DNA of 64,000 nt from the NCBI GenBank assembly GCA_965229505.1, contig OZ245881.1, positions 434,001 to 498,000 of the forward strand, written 5' to 3'. Under the pieces are notes generated by a model. The model did not search any database. It was given only the letters and a program-made list of their open reading frames with translations, and had not been told where the DNA came from. Source of the stretch: UBA6059 sp040219045. Lineage in GTDB: Bacteria; Bacteroidota; Bacteroidia; Cytophagales; Cyclobacteriaceae. Made by a program: the position numbers and the translations under genes. Numbering within the stretch: the stretch's first letter is position 1; the number at the start of each line of letters is the position of its first letter. Shown one piece after another: positions 54,690 to 63,265 of this stretch.

Positions 54690-54752
54690 CCCACAAATCT
54701 CCACGCTCAACCTGTATCGTTGGTCTCGGGGATAAATAATTAACTTGGATAC

Positions 54753-55313
54753 ATGGCCTTAATCGAAACAATACCACCAGAAGCTGCGACAGGAGAACTC
54801 AAAGACATCTATGACGGCTTGATCAAAAGCAGAGGAAAGATCGCAGACGTACACATGATCCAGAGCCTTAATCCTGAATCCATCACCCGACATATGGATC
54901 TCTACATGACCATTATGTTTGGCAAGTCACCCATCAAGCGTGTGCATCGGGAGATGATTGCTGTGGTCGTCTCGAAAGCCAATCAATGCGAATACTGCCA
55001 AGTCCATCACCTGGAAGCCGTCAATAGCTATTGGAAAAATGAGGAGCGCGCTGCACAGCTGAAAGCCGACTATACCCTAGCTGGGCTTGATGCAACTGAA
55101 CTGGCGATGTGTGCCTATGCTGATGTCTTGACCAGAAATCCCGAAAGCGCCAATGATGAATCTTTGATCGCCCCTCTCAAAGATCAAGGCTTAAGTGATC
55201 GCGCCATTCTCGATGCGACCCTCGTAATAGCGTATTTCAACTTTGTAAATAGAATCGTATTGTCGCTGGGGGTAACACTTGAGGAAAACCCCGGAGGGTA
55301 TAATTACGAATAA
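54753..55313 (+). CDS. AhpD-like peroxidase-related enzyme
   Basis: 186 residues. All-helical AhpD/carboxymuconolactone decarboxylase fold with the redox motif NQCEYCQVHH (Cys-x-x-Cys plus His) near residue 78-87, preceded by KRVHREMIAVVVSKA and followed by YADVLTRNPESANDE. In this family the CxxC reduces peroxides or oxidised thioredoxin-like partners. Cytoplasmic, no signal peptide. It is 63 bp behind the SulP gene and may be cotranscribed. Confidence 0.88.
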   Translation: MALIETIPPEAATGELKDIYDGLIKSRGKIADVHMIQSLNPESITRHMDLYMTIMFGKSPIKRVHREMIAVVVSKANQCEYCQVHHLEAVNSYWKNEERAAQLKADYTLAGLDATELAMCAYADVLTRNPESANDESLIAPLKDQGLSDRAILDATLVIAYFNFVNRIVLSLGVTLEENPGGYNYE

Positions 55314-55397
55314 TTGAGGGTGGTCTTGCTATTTTTTGTTTGATATAGCAACCTTGCACTTGGAATTAACTCATTACAAACAAATTCAATATCTATC

Positions 55398-55733
55398 ATG
55401 AAACATAGTTTTTCTAAAGTGATTGCGGTAGCCCTATTTGCGATAGCTACTACCGCGGGTCAGCAGGTCGCTGCTGCCGGGATCAACCCAATGAACAAAA
55501 AAGAGCTCAAGGCACTCAACGAAACAGAGGTAGCCGAGCGACTGGAGATGCTCGAGTCACGTGTACAGGAGATTCAAGCCATGGATCTGTCGACTTTGTC
55601 CAAAGAAGAAAAGCGTGACGTCAAAAAGGAACTTCGTGAGATCAAGAAGCAAAATGAGTTCCTGTCAGGTGGAGTGTATCTTTCTGTTGGTGCTATCATA
55701 ATCATCATTTTGCTACTCATCTTGTTGACTTAA
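55398..55733 (+). CDS. Small membrane protein, paralogue A
   Basis: 111 residues. Signal-like N-terminus (1-27, ending QQVAAA), a charged coiled coil (about 33-87; NETEVAERLEMLESRVQEIQ) and a C-terminal membrane helix (SVGAIIIIILLLILL). It is about two-thirds identical to the next gene, especially in the C-terminal 60 residues. I know no function. A terminator follows. Confidence 0.8.
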   Translation: MKHSFSKVIAVALFAIATTAGQQVAAAGINPMNKKELKALNETEVAERLEMLESRVQEIQAMDLSTLSKEEKRDVKKELREIKKQNEFLSGGVYLSVGAIIIIILLLILLT

Positions 55734-55759
55734 GCGTCATAAGATTTAAGTATTGAAAG

Positions 55760-55792
55760 CCTCATTTCGCACTATCGGAATGAGGTTTTTTT
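55760..55792 (+). terminator. Rho-independent terminator of paralogue A
   Basis: The stem cctcatttcg/cggaatgagg (one G-T pair) with a 6-nt loop is followed by seven T. It isolates paralogue A from paralogue B. Confidence 0.9.
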
Positions 55793-55881
55793 GTGTTGAT
55801 ATCTCAAGTTTCAACTTGCAATTATTGCCGTAAATCATAACCTTGTAGTCATCATTTATATAAACTGAAATTCTAGAACCT

Positions 55882-56220
55882 ATGAAGAATTACTTTTCAA
55901 AACTTATTGCGCTAGGTCTATTTCTGGCAGCCGGTACATTCGGTCATCAGGCCAATGCTGAGGAAATCACCCCTATGTCTAAGAAAGATCTCAGGGCGCT
56001 TTCCGAGGTAGAGGTAGAAGAGCGCGTGAAAATGTTAGAATCTAGAGTACAAGAGATCAACGCGATGGATTTTTCGACGATGACCCGAGCAGAGAAACGT
56101 GAGGTCAGGAAAGAGCTAAGAGAGATTCAGAAAGAGAATAAGACAATGGCCGGTGGTGGTATTTACCTTTCTGTCGGTGCTATCATTATCATCATTCTAT
56201 TATTGATCTTGTTGCTTTGA
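55882..56220 (+). CDS. Small membrane protein, paralogue B
   Basis: 112 residues. Same plan as paralogue A: signal-like start (ending GHQANA), coiled coil (EVEVEERVKMLESRVQEIN) and a final membrane helix ending LLLILLL. The spacer between the two genes has a terminator and room for its own promoter, so they are separately controlled copies from a tandem duplication. A phage-shock or envelope-stress role is conceivable but not shown. Confidence 0.8.
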   Translation: MKNYFSKLIALGLFLAAGTFGHQANAEEITPMSKKDLRALSEVEVEERVKMLESRVQEINAMDFSTMTRAEKREVRKELREIQKENKTMAGGGIYLSVGAIIIIILLLILLL

Positions 56221-56286
56221 TCTCTGAGTAATGGGAAACTAGAATCCAATGTGCCTAGATGGGTTCATAAAATAAGCGTCTTCAAT

Positions 56287-56349
56287 AGCCCGTGGTTTAA
56301 ACCATGGGCTATGTAATCTCAAGGCTTTTGGGGAACCGTTTCAACGGTT
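56287..56349. repeat. Two adjacent palindromes
   Basis: agcccgtggtttaaaccatgggct (56287-56310) is a near-perfect 24-bp palindrome in which both arms read agccc/gggct. A second hairpin, aaccgtttcaacggtt, lies at 56334-56349. They lie between convergent genes and look like a REP-type intergenic repeat or bidirectional terminator. Confidence 0.65.
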
Positions 56350-56396
56350 TTAATCCAGCAAGACCGGGCTATTCGGGCGCCATCAAGACGGACCTA

Positions 56397-57047
56397 CTAT
56401 TTCGTCGACACCACCGCCCACAGCTTATCGCCCTTAGGCTCGGTGCGATCAAGGAACGGATCCTGCGTATACTTAATTTCAAAACCTGCTTCTATGAGCT
56501 CCGCTTCTACCCACTTATAGTCGATCTCATGCCTGGCCGTCTGTTCGTCCCGCGGCAGCCCGCGCCGCTCTTCAGAGACAGGTTCGATTATGACCAGCAG
56601 ACCACCTGCCTTCAGTGCCGCTTTGATGTGGCCCAGGACTGTCATATAATCATCGATCTCATGGTAAGTGTCCAGGATCAGCACCGCATCCAATGTGTTT
56701 TCCGGTAGGTGTGGATCATCATAGTCACCTTTGATCACCTCCACATTGGTAATGTCTCTGGCCTCAAGGTTAGTCCTGAGGTTGTCAAGCTGGTAGTCAC
56801 TAACATCCACCGCATATACCTTACCATCCGCTCCCACCTCCGCAGACAACTTGACCGTCATATAGCCCTGATGCGAACCGATATCCGCGACCTTGCTACC
56901 CTCCTGCAGTTTTAACAGCGCGATGATCCTTTCCGCCTGCTGCCAGGTATCACGCTCCTCCCATTTTGACTCACTATAGATGTTTTGACCTACTACCGTA
57001 AATGAAGTGGTAGCCAGGAGGAGAAGAGACAGAATTAGCTTTTGCAT
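56397..57047 (-). CDS. Exported class I SAM methyltransferase
   Basis: 216 residues with a clear signal peptide (MQKLILSLLLLATTSFTVVG-Q). The methyltransferase fold follows: motif I VADIGSHQGYMT (about 55-66), an acidic end of strand 2 (VYAVDVSDY), DAVLILDTYHEI (motif IV region) and GGLLVIIEP. Similar exported methyltransferases occur in Bacteroidota; how SAM would reach the periplasm is unclear, so the leader might instead be a membrane anchor or the protein may act differently. Convergent with paralogue B. Confidence 0.8.
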   Translation of the reverse strand: MQKLILSLLLLATTSFTVVGQNIYSESKWEERDTWQQAERIIALLKLQEGSKVADIGSHQGYMTVKLSAEVGADGKVYAVDVSDYQLDNLRTNLEARDITNVEVIKGDYDDPHLPENTLDAVLILDTYHEIDDYMTVLGHIKAALKAGGLLVIIEPVSEERRGLPRDEQTARHEIDYKWVEAELIEAGFEIKYTQDPFLDRTEPKGDKLWAVVSTK

Positions 57048-57101
57048 AAACTATTACACGCCTAAAGTCCGATATGGTTAAGTGGCCGCTATATTTGCGG
57101 C

Positions 57102-57812
57102 ATGAAAGGCTATTTCCTACTAACACTCAGCTTGATGTGGCTGCTACTTGGCTGCCAACCAGGTAACGATGAACTCAAAAAAGTGGCGCGAGAAGCCATG
57201 GGAGCAAGCGATTTTACCAAAGCGGTCTCCTACCTCGATCAGGCTATCGCCAATGATATGCAGGACGAAGAAGCCTTCAACCTCAGAGGCGTATCGAAGC
57301 TGGAGCAGGGCCAATATGGCCAGGCTGCTGAGGACTTCACACAGGCCCTGGCGCTCAATAGCCAGGACTATCGCTACTTCTACAATCGCGGCAATGCCCT
57401 ATTGGAAATGTCTGATCTGCAGGGTGCGCTCAACGATTATAATGAGGCCATTTTACTCAACGTGGGAGTAACTGACCTCTACATCAATCGCGGCAATGTA
57501 TTCTACAGAGTAGCGCAATATGAGCAGGCTGCCGCTGACTTTAAGTATGCGCTTGAGCTCGATGATCAGAATGCCTTCACTTACTTCAACCTGGCCAAGA
57601 CGCAGTTTCTGTTGGATCAATTTGAAGAGGCTATCACCAATCTAAAAACTTCCATTCAGCTCAATACCAACTATGCCCCAGCCTTCTTTTGGCTTGGACT
57701 GGCACAGCTGCAAGTCGACAACCGCGAGGAAGGCTGTCTTACCCTGCAAACGGCCCAGCGCATGGGGCATGGCGATGCGAAAGATGCTATTGCTGAGAAT
57801 TGTGGTGGGTAG
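57102..57812 (+). CDS. TPR lipoprotein
   Basis: 236 residues. Lipobox LLGC (Cys18), then five or so tetratricopeptide repeats from residue 30 to the end (AVSYLDQAIANDMQDEEAFN, AAEDFTQALALNSQDYRYFY, ALNDYNEAILLN, AAADFKYALELDD, AITNLKTSIQLN). It is an envelope scaffold for protein-protein contacts; the partner is unknown. Divergent from the methyltransferase gene with 54 bp between starts, so the promoters overlap. Confidence 0.85.
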   Translation: MKGYFLLTLSLMWLLLGCQPGNDELKKVAREAMGASDFTKAVSYLDQAIANDMQDEEAFNLRGVSKLEQGQYGQAAEDFTQALALNSQDYRYFYNRGNALLEMSDLQGALNDYNEAILLNVGVTDLYINRGNVFYRVAQYEQAAADFKYALELDDQNAFTYFNLAKTQFLLDQFEEAITNLKTSIQLNTNYAPAFFWLGLAQLQVDNREEGCLTLQTAQRMGHGDAKDAIAENCGG

Positions 57813-57821
57813 TTTAATGCC

Positions 57822-58735
57822 TAAGCCCGTGTCTCCACGGGCGGTTTTAAGGGGTTTGTTAGGGTGCAATCCTGGGCAGAAAGAACCTTCACGACGTATA
57901 AGATGCCTACGGCATGACGGTTCGTCTAAGCTCAGTTGATAAAACCAACTTCCCACCCCTACAGTCTTCCCGATAGGGAACTTATACGAAGTGCAGTTAG
58001 TGGATATATCCACCGCCTAGGCACGTGTCTTCACGGGCCTAGTAGTCAACAGGTTTGTGGAGACACAAACGTCGGCGTAGGAGGTTAGTGAGGACACAAA
58101 CCTAGGTGGGAGGGCACCCGTGAAAGTGTATTGTGTGCCACAAACCAAGGTGCTGAGTGAGGCCGTAAATCTAGGCGGTGAGTGTTTTCACGACGTATAA
58201 GATGCCTACGGCATGACGGTTCGTCTAGGCTCAGTTGGTAAAACCAACTTCCCACCCCTACAGTCTTCCCGATAGGGAACTTATACGAAGTGCAGTTAGT
58301 ACATATGTCCACCGCCTAGGCACGTGTCTTCACGTGCCTAATTAGTCAACAAGTTTGTGGAGACACAAACCTGAGCGGGAGGGCACCCATGAAAGTGTTT
58401 TGTGTGCCACAAACTACGGTGCTGAGTGAGGCCGTAAATCCAGGCGGTGAGTATTTTCAAGACGTATAAGATGCCTACGGCATGACGGTTCGTCTAAGCT
58501 CAGTTGATAAAACCAGCTTCCCACCCCTACAGTCTTCCCGATAGGGAACTTATACGAAGTGCAGTTAGTGGATATGTCCACCGCCTTGGCACGTGTCTGC
58601 ACGGGCCTGATAGTCAATAGGTTTGTGGAGACACAAACCTCGGCGTAGGAGGTTAGTGAGGACACAAACCTAGGTAGGAGGGCACCCATGAAAGTGTTTT
58701 GTGTGCCACAAACCACGGAGCTGGGGTGGCCATTG
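57822..58735. repeat. Three-copy structured repeat with 94-nt hairpin-bounded core
   Basis: A 94-nt core occurs three times (57895-57988, 58194-58287 and 58463-58556), each opening with cgtataag and closing with cttatacg, its exact complement. Inside are the stem-loops tgcctacggca and ttcccgatagggaa. Between cores are gtttgtggagacacaaac hairpins (58053, 58353 and 58621) and gcacgtgtcttcacgtgc-type palindromes. Copy spacing is 299 and 269 bp. The first palindrome, gcccgtgtctccacgggc at 57825, is 12 bp after the TPR gene stop. Reading frames that cross the cores repeat the same peptide and are not real genes. Confidence 0.85.
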
Positions 58736-58745
58736 CGGGTAAAAC

Positions 58746-58907
58746 CTACAAGGTCGACAAGAACAGCAGTACGAAAGCAATAATGAGCAACCAAAAGATA
58801 TAAGGTGCCAGCGCAGGTATCACAACCACACCAAACCTTCCCAATAGTACGACGACCACAATAAGGATGGAGACAATTTTAAAGCTGGATTTTGTTCGGC
58901 TGCTCAT
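58746..58907 (-). CDS. 53-residue two-helix membrane protein
   Basis: Short gene read on the minus strand: MSSRTKSSFKIVSILIVVVV, then LLGRFGVVVIPALAPYI and FWLLIIAFVLLFLSTL. A basic N-terminus (Arg4, Lys6, Lys10) is followed by two membrane helices joined by a short PALAP turn; the composition is strongly non-random. It is divergent from the gene at 58981, with 73 bp between starts, and its 3' end touches the repeat patch. The function is unknown. Confidence 0.75.
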   Translation of the reverse strand: MSSRTKSSFKIVSILIVVVVLLGRFGVVVIPALAPYIFWLLIIAFVLLFLSTL

Positions 58908-58980
58908 AGGATTCTCGTTTGGGCAAATATATATTTTGCCTTGAGTTTGTCAAGTAAAAGATCGTACATTCGCCCCCATA

Positions 58981-59937
58981 ATGGCAGCTATAGGTAGAGA
59001 TATCCTAAAAGCGAGTAAGCTTTTGAAGACCGGGAACATCGTAGCAATCCCTACAGAGACGGTCTACGGCTTAGCCGGAAATGCGCTGCGAGATGATATC
59101 GTAGTGAAGATATTCAAGGCAAAGAATCGCCCGGCATTTGATCCACTCATCTGCCATACCGATAGTATTGAGAAGATCAGGCAATACGTCGAGCACATCC
59201 CAGAGGAAGTAGTCGCCCTTGCCAACGCATTCTGGCCTGGTCCGCTGACCGTACTGCTGAAGAAAAAGTCTATCGTGCCGTCATTGACCACCTCGGGTCT
59301 GGAAGAAGTGGCTTTCAGAATCCCCAATCACCCCTTGACTTTGGAGCTCTTGTCCACCTTGGACTTTCCATTGGCCGCTCCGAGCGCCAACCCTTTCGGC
59401 TATATCTCTCCCACTACAGCGAAACACGTACAGGATCAGCTGGGCGATGAGATTCCCTACATCCTAGATGGAGGTGAATGCGAGGTAGGTATAGAGTCCA
59501 CGATCATTGGGTTTCCTGAAGGACGGCCAACGGTCTATCGTCTCGGCGGGAAGCAGGTGGAGGAAATAGAAGCGCTCATCGGGCCTGTACAAATCAACCT
59601 TAATCAAAGCTCCAACCCATCTGCTCCGGGAATGATGAAATCGCATTATGCGCCCAAAAAACCAGTGCTCGTGGGCAGCATCTCCCGGCTCATCGACCAG
59701 AACAGGGACAAGCGAATTGGAATCATCAGTTTTGTCGATCGGTACCCGGAGGTGGCCGCTGAGCACCAGACCGTGCTATCGCAAAATGGGGATTTGAATG
59801 AAGCTGCACGTAACCTCTTTAGTGCCCTTCGCAAACTCGATGGATTACCGATCGATATGATTCTAAGCGAACCTTTTCCTGATAACGGACTGGGGCGTGC
59901 TATTAACGATCGGTTGAACAGAGCCTCGGCTAAGTGA
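58981..59937 (+). CDS. tsaC: Threonylcarbamoyl-AMP synthase (Sua5/TsaC)
   Basis: 318 residues, the long Sua5 form. The YrdC domain (about 10-195) has NIVAIPTETVYGLAGNA, KNRPAFDPLICH, FWPGPLTVLL, VAFRIPNHP and PLAAPSANPFG. The Sua5 linker and C-terminal domain follow (SNPSAPGMMKSHYAPKKP). It makes threonylcarbamoyl-AMP from Thr, bicarbonate and ATP for the t6A37 modification of ANN-decoding tRNAs. Monocistronic and essential in most bacteria. Confidence 0.94.
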   Translation: MAAIGRDILKASKLLKTGNIVAIPTETVYGLAGNALRDDIVVKIFKAKNRPAFDPLICHTDSIEKIRQYVEHIPEEVVALANAFWPGPLTVLLKKKSIVPSLTTSGLEEVAFRIPNHPLTLELLSTLDFPLAAPSANPFGYISPTTAKHVQDQLGDEIPYILDGGECEVGIESTIIGFPEGRPTVYRLGGKQVEEIEALIGPVQINLNQSSNPSAPGMMKSHYAPKKPVLVGSISRLIDQNRDKRIGIISFVDRYPEVAAEHQTVLSQNGDLNEAARNLFSALRKLDGLPIDMILSEPFPDNGLGRAINDRLNRASAK

Positions 59938-60221
59938 GTTGCTAATCTTTTCTTAGCGTCATCCTAAGTGCAACTCGGCATCCCAACGCCATTGCCGGTG
60001 ATATCACCGGCGATCATCTGTTGCCTAAAGACCAATAAGGGTTGAGAGAAGCATGAGCCATTAGTAAGGCTACTTTTATAACCTCTTCCCTAACCCTCTC
60101 AAAGAGAGGGATACTTGGACGCTACTCTTAATGGCAATGCAATCGTTATCAGCTAAATAATAGCATTTATGCTTTGTAATTGTTCTCTTGTTGCCCAATT
60201 TCGACCTTCAAATTAACGCAT
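59938..60221. other. Intergenic region with two palindromes before pgk
   Basis: It holds a perfect 18-bp palindrome, gccggtgatatcaccggc (59994-60011), and a 7-bp stem with 3-nt loop, ccctctcaaagagaggg (60094-60110). They may end the upstream transcript or be REP-type remnants. The pgk promoter should lie at about 60110-60210. No gene seen. Confidence 0.5.
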
Positions 60222-61409
60222 ATGAAAACAGTAGATAGCTATAATTTCTCCGGTAAAAAGGCATTGATTAGAGTGGATTTCAATGTCCCTTTGAATGCTG
60301 ATTTTGAAATCACCGATGATACGCGGATACGAGCGGCAGTGCCGACGATCAAGAAGATATTGGATGATGGTGGATCGGCTATCTTAATGAGCCATCTTGG
60401 CAGACCCAAAGAAGGCCCTGAGCATAAGTTCTCACTTGTGCATCTGGTCAAAGACCTATCCGGCAGATTCGGTACGGCTGTGAAGTTTGCCAATGACTGT
60501 GTGGGTGATGAAGCTCGTGACAAAGCGGCCTCATTGCAGCCTGGAGAAGTACTGCTTCTTGAAAATACGCGCTTCTACAAAGAGGAGACGAAGGGCGATG
60601 AAGCTTTCGCTGAGAAGCTTGCCAGCCTGGGTGATGTGTACGTCAATGATGCTTTTGGCACTGCCCACCGGGCACATGCGTCAACTACGATTGCTGCCAA
60701 ATTCTTTTCTGATAAGGTATGCGGCTATGTGATGCAGGCAGAGATAGATAATGCGCAAAAAGTGCTCGACAAGGCAGCCAAGCCCTATACAGCCATCATG
60801 GGTGGGGCAAAGATTTCTGATAAGATATTGATCATCGAACGCTTGCTGGACAAGGTAGATCACCTGATCATAGGGGGCGGCATGTCCTACACCTTCTTCA
60901 AAGCGATGGGTGGTCAGATTGGCAACTCCCTGGTGGAAGAAGACAAGCTGGATCTTGCCAAGTCACTCATCCAAAAAGCCAAAGACCTGGGTGTTGACCT
61001 GTTGCTACCGATGGACTCTGTGGTGGCTGATGCTTTTGCCAATGATGCCAACACTAAGATTGCTAATAACCACGCTATCGAAGATGGCTGGATGGGGCTG
61101 GACATTGGACCCGAGGCAAGAGAAGTATTCTCCAAAGTGATCAGCTCATCTAAGACGGTCTTGTGGAATGGACCCATGGGTGTATTCGAGATGAGCAACT
61201 TCGCGGCAGGCACCAAGAGTGTAGCCAATGCAGTTGTAGCAGCCACAGAGAACGGAGGCTTCTCATTGATCGGTGGCGGTGACTCAGCTGCTGCGGTCAA
61301 CCAGCTCGGCTATGGCGACAAGGTAAGCTATGTCTCTACAGGAGGTGGTGCATTGCTCGAATACATGGAAGGCAAGGTACTTCCTGGTGTTGCGGCTTTG
61401 GAAGACTAA
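60222..61409 (+). CDS. pgk: Phosphoglycerate kinase
   Basis: 395 residues from the ATG at 60222 (MKTVDSYNFSGKKAL); the frame extends back to 60180 but that part is not conserved. It converts 1,3-bisphosphoglycerate and ADP to 3-phosphoglycerate and ATP in glycolysis. Signature sequences: ALIRVDFNVPLN, LMSHLGRPK, ENTRFY, NDAFGTAHRAHAST, MGGAKISDK, GGGMSYTFFKA, GPMGVFEM and the nucleotide loop GGGDSAAAV. Normal length. Followed by a palindromic element. Confidence 0.97.
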   Translation: MKTVDSYNFSGKKALIRVDFNVPLNADFEITDDTRIRAAVPTIKKILDDGGSAILMSHLGRPKEGPEHKFSLVHLVKDLSGRFGTAVKFANDCVGDEARDKAASLQPGEVLLLENTRFYKEETKGDEAFAEKLASLGDVYVNDAFGTAHRAHASTTIAAKFFSDKVCGYVMQAEIDNAQKVLDKAAKPYTAIMGGAKISDKILIIERLLDKVDHLIIGGGMSYTFFKAMGGQIGNSLVEEDKLDLAKSLIQKAKDLGVDLLLPMDSVVADAFANDANTKIANNHAIEDGWMGLDIGPEAREVFSKVISSSKTVLWNGPMGVFEMSNFAAGTKSVANAVVAATENGGFSLIGGGDSAAAVNQLGYGDKVSYVSTGGGALLEYMEGKVLPGVAALED

Positions 61410-61432
61410 AAAGAAGCAAATCTATCGGAACT

Positions 61433-61569
61433 AAGAAGAGGCTGTATCAAAAGTTAGAGGCCAGTCAGGTGGAGCACATTGAAACCCGTATGTCTGTTTT
61501 GAGATGCATTTCGACAAGCTCAATATGACAGTAATGATCGTCGATAGACTTTTGAGACGGTCTCTTCTT
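61433..61569. repeat. 137-bp palindromic element sharing a core with 34861-35062
   Basis: The outer arms, aagaagaggctgtatcaaaa at 61433 onward and 61548-61569, match at 19 of 22 positions. Inside is a 25-nt sequence, 61508-61532, identical (inverted) to 34980-35004. It lies between the convergent pgk and DUF4136 genes, where it may also terminate both. Confidence 0.8.
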
Positions 61570-61602
61570 TGTTATGAAAAATAAATCAATGGAACGGTAG
61601 AA

Positions 61603-62256
61603 CTAAGAGCTGTGGGAGAGCAACTTAAACTCATCCATAATACGGATGATTGCAGATCGCATTACCCGTTGATTTTTGGCTTGGTCAGGGCCCATAACTC
61701 CTGATGCATATCCTTGCCAGATGGTTCTTTTCTTCCTTCTATCCACCAAAGAAATAAGCATCGTACCTTCTCTGAGTTGGTAGGTCACAGCATCGTATTC
61801 CTCTTTTGGGTAGAGTCTTCGGGATTTCCTCTTATCGCTCGTCAGACTAACTATATCAACTTCTCCCTTGCTTATCTCCTCGCCATAGGCGGGATGATTA
61901 TAGTTAATCCATTGATGAAGTTGCGGTTGGTTGTATCCGCGATAGGCAAAATCATCGTAATAAAGCGAATAGAATATGTAAATGTCTGGTTTGCTCTCTT
62001 CTACCTTATAACCCCACGCCGTGAGTATATTTCCGATGTATTTTTCGACAAGCTCCTTGTCTTCTTCGCTTCCACCGAAGTTGTCATTTTGCCCAAAGCT
62101 GAATGACTTGTATCGATGAAATGTACCTGCGTAACTGTAATCAGACTCCACTATATGCTCTGTACTCGAGCATGAGCAGAACATAGCTATTATGATGAAA
62201 ACGAGAAGGGTGTAACAGGCTTTGGCAATTGGTAGCGTATTAGCGGAATTGTGCAC
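61603..62256 (-). CDS. DUF4136-like lipoprotein
   Basis: 217 residues. Lipobox FCSC (about Cys29) after a long leader. The remainder fits the DUF4136 fold: SYAGTFHRYKSFSFG at the start of the domain, ILTAWGYKVEESKPDIYIFYS, EGTMLISLVDRRKKRTIWQG and a final helix (RVMRSAIIRIMDEFKLL). Family members are outer-membrane or periplasmic lipoproteins of unknown role. Monocistronic, convergent with pgk. Confidence 0.8.
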   Translation of the reverse strand: MHNSANTLPIAKACYTLLVFIIIAMFCSCSSTEHIVESDYSYAGTFHRYKSFSFGQNDNFGGSEEDKELVEKYIGNILTAWGYKVEESKPDIYIFYSLYYDDFAYRGYNQPQLHQWINYNHPAYGEEISKGEVDIVSLTSDKRKSRRLYPKEEYDAVTYQLREGTMLISLVDRRKKRTIWQGYASGVMGPDQAKNQRVMRSAIIRIMDEFKLLSHSS

Positions 62257-62535
62257 CAGGAATAATAGTTGGTATATTCAAATATTAGTAGATGAATATA
62301 ATCCAAATTACCCTAACTACAATTTGATCATATGGTTTTATCAGTCATTAAATGAACAAAACATAGATCTGTTGCCAACAAGGCCAACTGAAATTTCCGG
62401 GCTGAATAAAATGCTAGCAAGCCCACCAGGGTACTTCCATGTTGACAAGCAACCGGAATAGAAACCCTGGCAAACACGCTAACACGCATTTACAAATGTT
62501 AGAATACTAACTTCCCAAATGACGTCTCAAGCTGC
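62257..62535. other. Intergenic region, nothing supported
   Basis: AT-rich spacer between the DUF4136 gene start and the KDPG aldolase stop. A plus-strand frame overlapping the lipoprotein start has no homologous look and an unusual composition, so I do not call it. Confidence 0.5.
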
Positions 62536-63210
62536 TTATGCTTTCATGTACTTCTTCACTATCGCAATAGCAGACTGGCAAAGCGCTGTGAGTTCCTTAT
62601 AATTCTTGGTTTTGATCATGTCGCCGGAGATCAACTGAGATCCCATGCCCACACAATGCACACCCGCTTCAAACCATGCCTTGAGGTTGTCCTCCGTTGG
62701 AGTGACGCCACCAGTAGGCATGATGCTGGCCCATGGGAGCGGGCCTTTCACACCTTTGACAAAAGAGGGGCCGCCTACCTGACTACCAGGGAATATCTTG
62801 ACCACTTCTGCTCCGAGCTCTTCGGCATAAGATATCTCCGTCACAGAACCACAGCCCGGAGACCAGGCTACTTTCCGGCGGTTGCAAACCTTGGCCATGT
62901 CGGGGTTGAGCACAGGGCTTACGATGAAATTAGCTCCTAGCTGAAGGTAGAGCGACGTAGTACCAGCGTCGAGGATTGACCCCACACCCAATATCATCTC
63001 AGGAGTTTCCTTAGCAGAAAACTTGTTTAGTTCTGCAAACACCTCATGAGCATAATCTCCGCGGTTTGTGAATTCAAATACACGAACTCCACCATCGTAG
63101 CATGCTTTCAATACTTCTTTGCACACCTCGACATCCTGATGATAAAATACCGGGACAATGCCGGTTGACTTCATTGCTTCTGCTACTGATATTCTTGAAA
63201 ATCGTGCCAT
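62536..63210 (-). CDS. eda: KDPG/KHG aldolase
   Basis: 224 residues. A (beta/alpha)8 class I aldolase that splits 2-keto-3-deoxy-6-phosphogluconate into pyruvate and glyceraldehyde-3-phosphate. The sequence shows the general-base Glu in VFEFTNRG (about 46), the phosphate/pyruvate-site GVGSILDAGT and SPVLNPD, the Schiff-base Lys in VVKIFPGS (about 136) and the phosphate loop IMPTGGVTPT. It sits 55 bp behind the KDG kinase gene, so the pair performs the last two steps of uronate (alginate or pectin) breakdown. Confidence 0.93.
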   Translation of the reverse strand: MARFSRISVAEAMKSTGIVPVFYHQDVEVCKEVLKACYDGGVRVFEFTNRGDYAHEVFAELNKFSAKETPEMILGVGSILDAGTTSLYLQLGANFIVSPVLNPDMAKVCNRRKVAWSPGCGSVTEISYAEELGAEVVKIFPGSQVGGPSFVKGVKGPLPWASIMPTGGVTPTEDNLKAWFEAGVHCVGMGSQLISGDMIKTKNYKELTALCQSAIAIVKKYMKA

Positions 63211-63265
63211 GATTCTTTTGTGTTTATTTTTTGAGTTGCTGTTAGTTCCCGGCCTCTTAGAAGCC

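Noticed and set aside
57822..58735. Possible CRISPR array or tRNA-derived repeat (one core contains gctcagttggta, like a tRNA D-arm)
   Set aside because: Repeat spacing is irregular (299 and 269 bp) with conserved, not unique, sequence between cores. Outside the D-arm-like string no acceptor stem, anticodon arm or T-arm can be folded.
57642..58794. Several minus-strand open frames of 75-126 codons sharing the peptide YKFPIGKTVGVGSWFYQLS
   Set aside because: They are the same repeat read in one frame; each ends at random points and overlaps hairpins, so they are repeat artefacts.
62222..62461. 79-codon plus-strand frame
   Set aside because: It overlaps the start of the DUF4136 lipoprotein gene, has no domain or signal peptide, and no convincing upstream signals.
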